Assembly: GCF_000379465.1 (NCBI RefSeq)
Contig: NZ_KB905380.1
Span: 1-64,000, forward strand
Length of the DNA stretch: 64,000 nucleotides
Source: Sciscionella marina DSM 45152
GTDB lineage: Bacteria; Actinomycetota; Actinomycetes; Mycobacteriales; Pseudonocardiaceae
Direction: 5' to 3'
The notes under the pieces are model-generated. The model worked only from the letters and a program-made list of their open reading frames with translations. It was not told the origin of the DNA and did no database searches. Position numbers and translations under genes: made by a program. Positions 8,896-17,480 of this stretch are shown in pieces (the stretch's first letter is position 1; each line of letters starts with the position of its first letter).

Positions 8896-10584
8896 ATGAC
8901 CGCACTCCCCGTCGAAGAACTCACGCGGGACGGCCAGACCGCGGAAACGGGCCGGACGGGCATGCTGTGCCCCGATTTCCCGTTCGCCTACGACGATTGG
9001 CTCGCCCACCCCGCCGGTCTCGGGCGGCTGCCCGAGCAGGCGCTGGGCACCGAGGTCGCCGTGATCGGCGGCGGCCTTTCCGGTTTGGTGGCCGCCTACG
9101 AACTGATGCGGCTCGGCCTGCATCCGGTGGTGTACGAGGCCGAGCAGCTGGGCGGCCGGATGCGCTCGGTCACCCTGGACGGCTACCCCGATTCGGTCCT
9201 GGAACTCGGCGCCATGCGGTTCCCCCGTTCCTCGGGCACCCTGTTCCACTACATCGACAAGCTGGGCCTGCGTACCGCCCCGTTCCCCAATCCGCTCTCC
9301 CCCGCCTCGCCGAGCACGGTGATCAACCTGCACGGCCGCAGTCACTGGGCGCGCACCGCGGCCGACCTTCCGGATGTGTACCGCGAGGTGGACGACGCCT
9401 GGACGAAGATCCTCCAGGAACAGGCCGACAGTTCGCTGATGGAGGACGCCATCCGGCGCCGCGATGTCTCCGCGATCAAGACGCTGTGGAACCGTTTGGT
9501 GGCCACGCTGGACGACGTCTCCTTCCACGGTTTCCTTGCCTCGTCACCGTTGTTCTCCTCGTTCCAGCACCGGGAAATCTTCGGCCAGGTCGGTTTCGGC
9601 TGCGGTGGCTGGGACACCGACTTCCCCAATTCCGTGCTCGAGATCCTGCGCGTGATCTGCACCGACACCAGCGACGAACACCACAGGATCCTCGGCGGCT
9701 GCCAGCAGCTGCCGCTGGGCCTCTGGAACGACGAACCGCGCGAGCTCGCGTACTGGCCGGAAGGCACCTCGCTCGCACGACTGCACGGCGGTACGCCACG
9801 CCCCGGCGTGGTGCGAGTCGACCGCACCAGCCGCGGATTCACCATCGAGGACTCCGCCTCGGGGGTACGCAGCTATCCGGCGGCCATCTTCGCCGCGCAG
9901 AACTGGAACCTGATCTCGGGCATCAAAGCGGACGAAAGCCTGCTGCCGCAACAGATCTGGACTGCGCTCGAGCGCACGCACTACATGGGCTCGTCGAAAC
10001 TGTACGTCGTCACCGACCGGCCGTTCTGGCTCGACCGGGATCCCGCGACCGGGCGCGAGAGGATGAGCACGACCCTCACGGACCGCTTCCCCCGCGGGGT
10101 CTATCTCATCGACGACGGACCGGACGAGCCCGGCGTAATGCTGCTGTCCTACACCTGGAACGACGACTCCCTGAAAGTCGCCGCGCTGAGCGCCGAGCAA
10201 CGCCTGGACCTGATGCTCGACGCGCTCGCCAAGATCTATCCCGGCGTCGACATCCGTTCCCATCTGATCGGCCCGCCGGTCGCCATCACCTGGGAGACCG
10301 AACCGCACTTCAAGGGCGCGTTCAAGTCCTGCCTGCCCGGCAGCTACCGCTATCAGCGGCAGTTGTTCACCCAGTTCGTGCAGCGCGAGGCGAACCCGCG
10401 GCACCGCGGGTTCTTCCTCGCGGGCGACGACGTCGCCTGGATCGCCGGGTTCTCCGAAAGCGCGGCGAGCACGGCACTGAACGCCGTCTGGGGCGTGGTC
10501 GATCACCTCGGCGGCAGCACCCACCCGGACAACCCGGGACCGGGCGACCTCTTCGACCGGCTCGCCCCGGTGGACCTCGACTGA
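8896..10584 (+). CDS. L-amino-acid 2-monooxygenase-type flavin amine oxidase
   Basis: 562 residues from ATG 8896, preceded by GGAGG. The FAD-binding dinucleotide fold is at 54-85 (VIGGGLSGL, acidic E81), followed by LGAMRFP (104-110) and GTLFHY. These are signatures of the tryptophan/lysine/phenylalanine 2-monooxygenase branch of the amine oxidase family. A second FAD motif lies at the C-terminus (FFLAGDDVAWIAGFSESAA). Family members oxidatively decarboxylate an L-amino acid to an amide one carbon shorter. In azalomycin- and ECO-02301-type pathways a homologue converts arginine to 4-guanidinobutyramide. Here it is first in an operon with a ligase, a discrete acyltransferase and an exporter, divergent from a PKS with a free loading ACP, so it likely makes the starter-unit amide. 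The substrate (arginine, Dap or another) cannot be read from the sequence. Confidence 0.88.
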   Translation: MTALPVEELTRDGQTAETGRTGMLCPDFPFAYDDWLAHPAGLGRLPEQALGTEVAVIGGGLSGLVAAYELMRLGLHPVVYEAEQLGGRMRSVTLDGYPDSVLELGAMRFPRSSGTLFHYIDKLGLRTAPFPNPLSPASPSTVINLHGRSHWARTAADLPDVYREVDDAWTKILQEQADSSLMEDAIRRRDVSAIKTLWNRLVATLDDVSFHGFLASSPLFSSFQHREIFGQVGFGCGGWDTDFPNSVLEILRVICTDTSDEHHRILGGCQQLPLGLWNDEPRELAYWPEGTSLARLHGGTPRPGVVRVDRTSRGFTIEDSASGVRSYPAAIFAAQNWNLISGIKADESLLPQQIWTALERTHYMGSSKLYVVTDRPFWLDRDPATGRERMSTTLTDRFPRGVYLIDDGPDEPGVMLLSYTWNDDSLKVAALSAEQRLDLMLDALAKIYPGVDIRSHLIGPPVAITWETEPHFKGAFKSCLPGSYRYQRQLFTQFVQREANPRHRGFFLAGDDVAWIAGFSESAASTALNAVWGVVDHLGGSTHPDNPGPGDLFDRLAPVDLD

Positions 10585-10601
10585 GCGGAAAGGAACACGG
10601 C

Positions 10602-12008
10602 ATGTTCACGAGGATCTACTCTCCCGACGTGGTCACCGATGGCGCCGAGTTCGAACAGCAGGCGCTGCGGGTGGCCGAGGCACTGCGCGAGGAGAACATC
10701 GGCGCCGGCGATCGCGTGCTGCTCAAAGCCGAGAACTCGCTCGGCTACCTGACCATCCTGCTGGCGCTCATGCACCTCGGCGCCTCGATCGTCCTCGTGG
10801 ACCACATGGAGCACGCCGACCGCACCGCAGCCACGATCGCCTCCTCGGACGTGACGCTCGCCGTCGTCGACGACGATGCTCCGATGCCGCCGCAGGCCCG
10901 CTCGGTCTCGACCTACGAGATCCTGGTGTCCGCGGCCGAACGGGCACCCGGCGAGGCGCGCCTGAGCTTCGACGACTGGAAGAAACTGCCGGACAGTCTG
11001 GTGATGTGGTCCTCCGGTTCGACCGGCGCCCCCAAAGGCGTCGCGAAGAACGGGGCGAAATTCCTGACGAACCTGGAACGCAATGCCGATCTGGTCGGCC
11101 ACCGGGCCGGAGACGTGCTCCTGCCGCTGCTGCCGTTCAACCACCAGTACGGCCTGTCGATGGTGTTCATCGCCTGGCTGCGGCAGTGCGAGTTCGTGAT
11201 CGCCCCGTACCGCCGTCCGGATCGCGCGCTGCGCCTCGCGGGGCGGGCCGGGGCCACGGTCGTGGACGCCACCCCGTCCACCTATCGCAGCCTGTTCAAT
11301 CTGATCGACAAGCGCCCGTCCCTCCGCGAAGGGCTCGCGCGGGCACGCATGCTCTGCAGTGGCGCGGCCCCGCTCGAACCGGAGGTCACCGAGCGGGCCG
11401 TGGAACTGTTCGGTCTGCCGCTACTCGACAGCTACGGCAGCACCGAGATGGGCAATGTCGCCTTCGCCAACCTGGAGAACCCGCATGGCTGCGGGCAGGT
11501 GGTCGAGGGGCTGGCGATCGAGGTGCGCACCGAGGACGGCAGCGTGCTGCCCGCCGATCAGGTCGGCGAACTCTTCGTGCTGGATCCGGACCTGATGGAG
11601 GGCTATCTCGACGAGCACGGCCAGGTCCGGCCGGTGGACCGCGGCTGGTACCCCACCGGCGACCTCGGCAGGCTGGACGCCGAAGGGAACCTGTTCGTCG
11701 TCGGCCGCAAGCGCGCCGTGCACCGCAACGGCCACACCCTGCACCCCGCGATGATCGAACACCGGCTGGCCGAGTGCGGTTGCTCGGCGGCGATCATCGC
11801 GCTGCCCGACCAGCGGCGCGGATCGAGCCTGGTGTTCGTCGTCCAGGACGACGCGCAGCACGACGCGCACTACTGGCGTGCGCGGATCTGCGATCTGCTG
11901 CCACCGGCCGAACAACCGAACCGCGTGCTCGTCACCGAACGATTCCCGTTGAACCGCAACGGAAAACCCGACCGGGACCAGATCGAGCGGCTGGCCACGA
12001 CCGAATAG
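10602..12008 (+). CDS. AMP-dependent acyl-CoA/ACP ligase for the starter acid
   Basis: 468 residues; ATG 10602 is preceded by AAAGGA. It belongs to the ANL adenylating superfamily. The P-loop is SSGSTGAPKG (137-146), followed by a YGSTE motif, GWYPTGDLG (core hinge Asp region) and a C-terminal NGKPDR containing the conserved Lys. It is shorter at the N-terminus than typical 500-550 aa acyl-CoA synthetases, like the compact ligases of guanidinobutyrate starter pathways. Predicted reaction: starter acid + ATP + CoA (or ACP) -> acyl thioester. It lies 17 nt after the flavoenzyme and 31 nt before the discrete acyltransferase, in one operon. Direct loading of the PKS ACP instead of CoA is possible, but the acyltransferase next door favours a CoA intermediate. 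Confidence 0.85.
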   Translation: MFTRIYSPDVVTDGAEFEQQALRVAEALREENIGAGDRVLLKAENSLGYLTILLALMHLGASIVLVDHMEHADRTAATIASSDVTLAVVDDDAPMPPQARSVSTYEILVSAAERAPGEARLSFDDWKKLPDSLVMWSSGSTGAPKGVAKNGAKFLTNLERNADLVGHRAGDVLLPLLPFNHQYGLSMVFIAWLRQCEFVIAPYRRPDRALRLAGRAGATVVDATPSTYRSLFNLIDKRPSLREGLARARMLCSGAAPLEPEVTERAVELFGLPLLDSYGSTEMGNVAFANLENPHGCGQVVEGLAIEVRTEDGSVLPADQVGELFVLDPDLMEGYLDEHGQVRPVDRGWYPTGDLGRLDAEGNLFVVGRKRAVHRNGHTLHPAMIEHRLAECGCSAAIIALPDQRRGSSLVFVVQDDAQHDAHYWRARICDLLPPAEQPNRVLVTERFPLNRNGKPDRDQIERLATTE

Positions 12009-12039
12009 CGGCGCGCAACCACGGAACGAGAAGGACACC

Positions 12040-12978
12040 ATGGACGCTACTTCCGACGCACTCCTGTTCCCCGGCATGGGCCCGGCCCGCGCCGGAGAGC
12101 TGGGGCGGTTCCTCGTCATCGACCGCCGCGCCAGACGACTGCTCGGTGTGGCGGAACAGTCCCTTGGTTACTCCCTGCTGGACCCGCTCGCCAGGGAAGG
12201 CGAGGAGTACACCGAACACACCCAGCTCGCGTTCGTGCTCGCCTGCCTTGCGGTCGCCGAACGGGCCGAACAGGAACACGGCCTGGACCCGGCGGCCGTC
12301 GGCGGGGCGAGCTTCGGCCAGCGCGCCGCCCTCGTCCGGTCCGGGGCACTGCCGCTGGCGGAACTGGTGCGGCTGGTCGCGCGGGTCGCCCGGCAGGAAC
12401 ATGACTACTTCACCCGCGCACACCAGGATCTGGTAAGCCAGTTCATCGTGCGCGTACCCGATCCGGTGCTCGCGGACATTCTCGACGGGTTCGGCGAATA
12501 CGAACTGTCCGGCCGCTTCGACCAGGACGTGCACCTGGTGACCCTGCGGGAGCGCGAACTCGAGGAGTTCGTCCGGCGAGTCCGGGCCGCCGGGGGCTAC
12601 GCGCTGACCACCATGCGCCCGGCAGCCCATGCCCGGGCACTCGGTCCGCTGCGCGAGGAAGTGGCGGAGATCTTCGCGGATTTCGTGTTCGCCGATCCCG
12701 CCCTGCCGATCGTGTCCGACCAGGACGGGGAACCGATCCACACCGGCGCCGAGGCCGCCGGGCTGCTGCTGGAATCGACGGTGACCGCGGTGCGGCTGCC
12801 CGAACTGGTCGAGCGCTTCTCCCGGCTCGGCGTCGCGCGGGTCCTGGTCGCCGGCCCGGACCACCTGCTGCACCGATTACCGACCCTCACCGGCCGGTTC
12901 GAGCTGCTGCGCGCCGATCTCCGGGCCGCACTCTCCCCCGCACCACGTTCCCGACTCGCCAGGGCGGTACCGGTATGA
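12040..12978 (+). CDS. Discrete acyltransferase (starter acyl-CoA:ACP transferase)
   Basis: 312 residues, ATG 12040 after AAGGA. The fold is that of malonyl-CoA:ACP transacylase: FPGMG near the N-terminus (oxyanion loop), nucleophile Ser91 in GGASFGQ, and a candidate catalytic His at 197 (RPAAHA). The nucleophile motif is GASFGQ instead of the GHSxGE of malonyl transferases, so an unusual acyl group is expected. In aminopolyol and guanidino-macrolide clusters a homologous discrete enzyme moves 4-guanidinobutyryl from CoA to the loading ACP. The VinK-type enzymes of macrolactam clusters do the equivalent job for aminoacyl groups. It overlaps the downstream MFS gene by 4 nt (ATGA). Its likely partner is the N-terminal ACP of the PKS starting at 8579. 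Confidence 0.82.
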   Translation: MDATSDALLFPGMGPARAGELGRFLVIDRRARRLLGVAEQSLGYSLLDPLAREGEEYTEHTQLAFVLACLAVAERAEQEHGLDPAAVGGASFGQRAALVRSGALPLAELVRLVARVARQEHDYFTRAHQDLVSQFIVRVPDPVLADILDGFGEYELSGRFDQDVHLVTLRERELEEFVRRVRAAGGYALTTMRPAAHARALGPLREEVAEIFADFVFADPALPIVSDQDGEPIHTGAEAAGLLLESTVTAVRLPELVERFSRLGVARVLVAGPDHLLHRLPTLTGRFELLRADLRAALSPAPRSRLARAVPV

Positions 12979-14519
12979 CCTCGAGGAGGAGCAAGATCGC
13001 GACCATCTTCGTGGCCTGCCTGGCAGAGCTGATGGTCGCGATCGACATGACCGTGCTGCACCTGGCCATTCCCGCGCTGACCGCCCAGCTCGGCGCGACC
13101 TCCGAGGAACTGCTCTGGATCGCCGATGTGTACGGCTTCGCCATGGGCGGGCTGTTGGTGACGATGGGCAACCTCGGTGACCGCTTCGGCAGGCGCCGCA
13201 TGCTGATCATCGGCGCGACGACGTTCGCCGGCGGCTCACTGCTGGCCGCCTACGCGCCTTCGGTGTGGATGCTCGTCGGAGCGCGCGCACTGCTGGGCGT
13301 CGCGGGCGCCGCGGTGCTGCCCTCGGCCACTTCCTTGCTGCGCGCGGTGTTCACCACCCAGCGCGCGCGTACGGCGGCGATCGGGGCGAGCTCCGGGGTG
13401 TCCGCGGCGGGATTCGCGATCGGCCCGATCGTGGGCGGTCTGTTGCTGGACCACTTCTGGTGGGGCACCGTGTTCCTGGTCAACGTCCCGGTCACCGCGG
13501 TGGTGCTGCTCGTCGCCCGGATGGTCCCGGAATCGCGCAGCAGCCGGAAGCTGCGACTGGATCCGCTCAGCGTGCTGCTCTCGATCGTCGGCATCATCGG
13601 GATCGTCTACGCGTTCAAATCCGTCTTCTACGCCGGACCGTGGAGCCTGGATGTGCTGCTGGCCTTCGCCATCGGCGGAATCTGCCTGATCGTGTTCGCC
13701 CGGCGCCAGCACCGGCTCGAGGAACCCCTGATCGATCTGGAGCTGTTCCGCAACCGCGGGTTCGCCGCCTCCGTCGGATCGAACCTGATCTCGGTGTTCA
13801 CCATGTCCGCGTTCGCGCTGATCAACAGCCAGTACTTCCAGCTCGTGCTCGGCTGGGATCCGCTGCGCTCCGGGCTGGCCTTCGTACCGGGTGCCCTGGC
13901 CGCGCTCCTGGCGGGCGGGGTGCTCGCGGCGAAGGTGGTGTGGCGGTTCGGCCGTGCGTGGGCGGTCTCCGGCGGACTGGCCCTGGCCGCGCTCGGATTC
14001 GGGCTCTACGGCGCGGTGACCACGAACTCGGACTTCACCCTGGTGATGATCGCGCAGGTGGCGTTCGGCGCGGGCGCGGGCCTGACCCTCACGGTCACCG
14101 GCGACACGATCCTCGGCACGGTGCCCAGGGACCGTGCGGGGGCGGCGGCCTCGATCTCCACCACGGCCTACGAGCTCGGCGGGTCACTGGGGATCGCGGT
14201 GGTGGGCAGCGTGCTCACGGCGGTCTACCAGGCGCGGCTGGTGCTGCCCGACAGCGTTCCCCCGGACCTCGCGGCGCGGGTCCAGGAATCGTTCAGCGCG
14301 ACCGCCGCGGTGGCCGCGGGCCTGCCGGAGCCGGTGGCGAGCGCGGTCCGGCTGGCCGCGGAGCAGTCCTTCGTCGGCGGAATCCGCGCCAGCATGCTCG
14401 GCAGTGCGGTGGTGATGGTGGTGCTGTCCCTGATTGCCCTGCGGACGCTGCGGCGCGTGCCGAAGGTGATCGAGAACCCGCTGGACGCTCCGGAGCGGGA
14501 GGCGGACCAACCGCGGTGA
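12975..14519 (+). CDS. MFS drug/antibiotic exporter, DHA2 family (14 TM)
   Basis: 514 residues, translationally coupled to the acyltransferase. The first helix carries the DHA2 signature (IDMTVLHLAIPAL). Loop 2-3 has GNLGDRFGRRR, the MFS motif A. About 14 hydrophobic segments follow. Members export hydrophobic antibiotics by proton antiport. Its place as the last gene of the starter-supply operon suggests export of the cluster product and self-resistance. It converges on the first LAL gene with only 16 nt between stops and no obvious hairpin. Confidence 0.9.
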   Translation: MTSRRSKIATIFVACLAELMVAIDMTVLHLAIPALTAQLGATSEELLWIADVYGFAMGGLLVTMGNLGDRFGRRRMLIIGATTFAGGSLLAAYAPSVWMLVGARALLGVAGAAVLPSATSLLRAVFTTQRARTAAIGASSGVSAAGFAIGPIVGGLLLDHFWWGTVFLVNVPVTAVVLLVARMVPESRSSRKLRLDPLSVLLSIVGIIGIVYAFKSVFYAGPWSLDVLLAFAIGGICLIVFARRQHRLEEPLIDLELFRNRGFAASVGSNLISVFTMSAFALINSQYFQLVLGWDPLRSGLAFVPGALAALLAGGVLAAKVVWRFGRAWAVSGGLALAALGFGLYGAVTTNSDFTLVMIAQVAFGAGAGLTLTVTGDTILGTVPRDRAGAAASISTTAYELGGSLGIAVVGSVLTAVYQARLVLPDSVPPDLAARVQESFSATAAVAAGLPEPVASAVRLAAEQSFVGGIRASMLGSAVVMVVLSLIALRTLRRVPKVIENPLDAPEREADQPR

Positions 14520-14535
14520 ACCCTGGTGCGGCGGC

Positions 14536-17277
14536 TCAGAACGTGTACTCCCCGGTCAGGATCGCCGCCGCGAGTTCGACCCGCGACCGGAACCCGGTCC
14601 GGGAGAACAGCCGCGTCAGCCGCCCCTCGACGCTTTTCTCGCTGGTGCCCAGCACCACGGCCAGCTGCTGGTTGGTCAGCCCCTCCGCAACCAGGATCGC
14701 CAGCAACCGCTCGTTCTCCGTGGTCGCCTCGGCCCGCCCCGGGCCCGCGAACCCGCGCACCCGCAGCATCGCGCGCAGCCGGGCACGCCAGAACCAAGCT
14801 CCGACCACCCCGCACAGTTCGTACGAGGCACGCAGCATCCGCTCGGTCCGGTACCCGGCCAGACCCGCGTGCGCGAATGCCATCGCCGCCTCATGCGGGA
14901 CATCCCGGCGTTCCTCGGCGATCTCCACGGCTTCGCGTGCCGCGCGCTGATCACCGTGCACCGCCGCGAGCGCCAGCAGGTGGCACAGCCGAGCGCGAGC
15001 GGTCCCCATCCGCTTCGCCGCGTGCGCCGCGCACTCCACCCACCGCTCGGCCTCGCCGTGCTCGCCCCGACGCAACGCCGACCGGGCCAGATCGGCCCAC
15101 AACTGCTCGGTGCCGAGCAAATACTCGCCCTGCTCGGCACTGCGCGCGGCCGCGAACAACAGCTGCTCGGCGCCATCGGTGTCGCCGGACTCGCGTAACA
15201 CGATGGACCCGGCGTGCTGGATCACGTGCTCGAGGCAAAGCGCGCGGCCGTAATCGAACAGCGCCCGCGCCCGCACGAGCCAACCCTGCGCGGCCAGTAT
15301 CCCGATCGTCCCCTGCACCATCGTGCTGTACGCGGTCGGCGCCGAGCTGATGCCCTGCAGCATCGCCCGGTGCGCCAATTCCACTGCTTCCGGCCAGTCC
15401 CCGGCCAAGTGACTCAGGTGGAACCGATCCATACCGGACAGGTGCTCGGCCTCGAGCCCGACTTCCGCCATCCGCTGCTCGGTGTGCCCCCGCTCCCCGA
15501 GCTGGAGCAGCATGTCCAGCTCGAACCGCCGTTCCTCCAGCCAATAGCTCGGGAACCGGCCGGCCCGCCACAACCGCGGATCCTCGAGCAGCGTGTACAA
15601 CGGCGCCGTGTCCCCGGCGACCACCTCGCAACAGGCGAGGAACATCGTCCCGAAGTCGGCGGTGATCGGATTGCTCTCGCTCCACACCGATCGCAGCCGG
15701 GCCAGCAGCTCGCGGGCGTCCTTCCACCGTCCGCACATGATCAGCGCATAGGCCTTGGTGACCGCGGAGGACGCGGGATCCTGCGGCAGAACCGCGGAAC
15801 CCTCCTCGGCGATCTCGGCCAGTTCCTGGGACTTCTGCTGCTCGGAGAGCCCGGTCAGGAACACGATCGAGAGTTCCTGTTGCTGTACCGGCTCCAGGTC
15901 CGCGGCGTGTTCGGAGAGCGCCCGGAACGCACAGTCCCCCGCCGCGGAGTGCCGGTGGTGCACCGCTCGTGCCGCGCTGAGCAGCAACAGCGCCCCGGCC
16001 CGCTGATCCGGGGCCGTCGCCCGTGCCGCCGCGGCGCTGAGCCAGCGTTCCGCCTTGGGCCCGTCGGTGAGCAGCACCCGGCCCGCGTGTTCGAGCAGCC
16101 GCGGGGCGGCATGCCGCGCATCGATGAAGGCCCCGGCTTGGGCGATCCAGTCGAGCAGCACCTCCTCCGGCACGTGCAGGTCCTGTTCCCACACCGCGCG
16201 CACGCCGCACGCGGCCAGGTTCCGCGCTGCGTAAGGCCCGAGCCGGCAGAACAGCGCGTCCCGGACGGCGGGAACCCGGAACCGATGTCCGCCGTCCTGG
16301 TGCCGGACCAGCACTCGCCGGGCGACGAGAAGGTCCAGCGCCTCGGCGACGGCGGTCTCCGCACGACCGAGAGCGACCGCCGCGACCGGCACCAGCTGCG
16401 CGCCGAGCGGGGCGAGCACGGCCAGCGCTTCGGCGAGCTCGCGCAGTTCGGCTCCCGCACCGGTCACCGCGCGCAGCAGGGGGTGTTCTTCGCTGCCGAC
16501 CGGCCAATCCGCGCAGTGGGAGCGATAGGCGGCCCGGTCCACGACCTGCAGCGCCCCAGCCGCGCAATACCCGTTGACCAGCGCGGTCAGCGCCGCCGGA
16601 TTGCCCCGGGTGGCCGTGTGCAGCTCATCGACGAGATCGCCGCTCGGCTGCGCGTAGATGAGTGCGGCGATCAGCGACCGTGCCCGGGACCGGGTCAGCG
16701 GCCGCAGCAGCCGCAGCCGGGCCAGGCCCTCGTCCCGCAACCGGGTGAGGACCGCTCCCGATCCAGTGTCCGGCTGCCGGCCATCGGTCAGCGAAACCGT
16801 CGCCACCACCGAGACCCGGGAGCGCACCTCGGGATCGCGCAGCAGCGGATCGAGCAGCCGCGCGCTCTTCTCGTCCAGCCACTGGGCATCGTCGACGGCG
16901 AGTACCAGCGGACCGCTGTCACGCAGCAGCGGCAGCACCGCGCTCGCCACGGCCGCCAGCGCCTCCGGCCGTCGCCCGGCGGCCGCGCTCTCCCTGGCCA
17001 GCATCGCCAGTACCGGTCGGATCCGCCCGGGATCGCCCGCCGCGAGCTGGTTGAGCAGCCGGAACACCGCACCGAACGCGAGCTCGCTTTCGGCCTCGGT
17101 CAACCGCAGCACCAGCACGGTCGCCGAATCCGCCAGCTCCTCGACGCGCCGGTCGAGTGCCGTACTGCGGCCGCTTCCCGGTTCCCCGGCGAGCACGGTC
17201 AGCACAGTGCCGTCCTGCTCGGCGTCCTCGGCGAAGTGACCGGTCGTCGCGCGACGCGCGCCCGCGCCTGTCACCAC
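14536..17277 (-). CDS. LAL-type LuxR transcriptional regulator 1
   Basis: About 913 residues. There is a Walker A at the N-terminus (GEPGSGRST, with Arg where Lys is usual), Walker B LVLAVDDAQW, a long TPR-like helical middle, and a C-terminal LuxR helix-turn-helix (LLAILVAEGLTNQQLAVVLGTSEKSVEGRLTRLF region). LALs are ATP-binding pathway activators common in macrolide clusters. GTG 17277 or 17274 are the likely starts; a TTG at 17289 extends the frame, and no clear Shine-Dalgarno decides. It is divergent from LAL 2 across about 200 nt and convergent with the exporter. It is one of five LAL paralogues here, so it probably controls the PKS or the other regulators. Confidence 0.88.
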   Translation of the reverse strand: MVTGAGARRATTGHFAEDAEQDGTVLTVLAGEPGSGRSTALDRRVEELADSATVLVLRLTEAESELAFGAVFRLLNQLAAGDPGRIRPVLAMLARESAAAGRRPEALAAVASAVLPLLRDSGPLVLAVDDAQWLDEKSARLLDPLLRDPEVRSRVSVVATVSLTDGRQPDTGSGAVLTRLRDEGLARLRLLRPLTRSRARSLIAALIYAQPSGDLVDELHTATRGNPAALTALVNGYCAAGALQVVDRAAYRSHCADWPVGSEEHPLLRAVTGAGAELRELAEALAVLAPLGAQLVPVAAVALGRAETAVAEALDLLVARRVLVRHQDGGHRFRVPAVRDALFCRLGPYAARNLAACGVRAVWEQDLHVPEEVLLDWIAQAGAFIDARHAAPRLLEHAGRVLLTDGPKAERWLSAAAARATAPDQRAGALLLLSAARAVHHRHSAAGDCAFRALSEHAADLEPVQQQELSIVFLTGLSEQQKSQELAEIAEEGSAVLPQDPASSAVTKAYALIMCGRWKDARELLARLRSVWSESNPITADFGTMFLACCEVVAGDTAPLYTLLEDPRLWRAGRFPSYWLEERRFELDMLLQLGERGHTEQRMAEVGLEAEHLSGMDRFHLSHLAGDWPEAVELAHRAMLQGISSAPTAYSTMVQGTIGILAAQGWLVRARALFDYGRALCLEHVIQHAGSIVLRESGDTDGAEQLLFAAARSAEQGEYLLGTEQLWADLARSALRRGEHGEAERWVECAAHAAKRMGTARARLCHLLALAAVHGDQRAAREAVEIAEERRDVPHEAAMAFAHAGLAGYRTERMLRASYELCGVVGAWFWRARLRAMLRVRGFAGPGRAEATTENERLLAILVAEGLTNQQLAVVLGTSEKSVEGRLTRLFSRTGFRSRVELAAAILTGEYTF

Positions 17278-17480
17278 GGCGATACCCAACCGACGGCCAC
17301 TCGACCCCCGTCATCGACAACTTCCACATGCCCACTGTGCGTGTCCGTACCGGAACAGTTTCCGAAAGTAGCGGATACCCGCGGCACGAGTCGAGCAAGC
17401 CCCGCTCGGCCGATCCGGCTCCCGCCTTCGGCACCGCGTGTGCTATCCGATGTACTGGAGGAACCGAGCCGAGGACGGAC

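Noticed and set aside
14520-14535. Terminator between exporter and LAL 1
   Set aside because: Only 16 nt separate the stops and no stable hairpin is visible.
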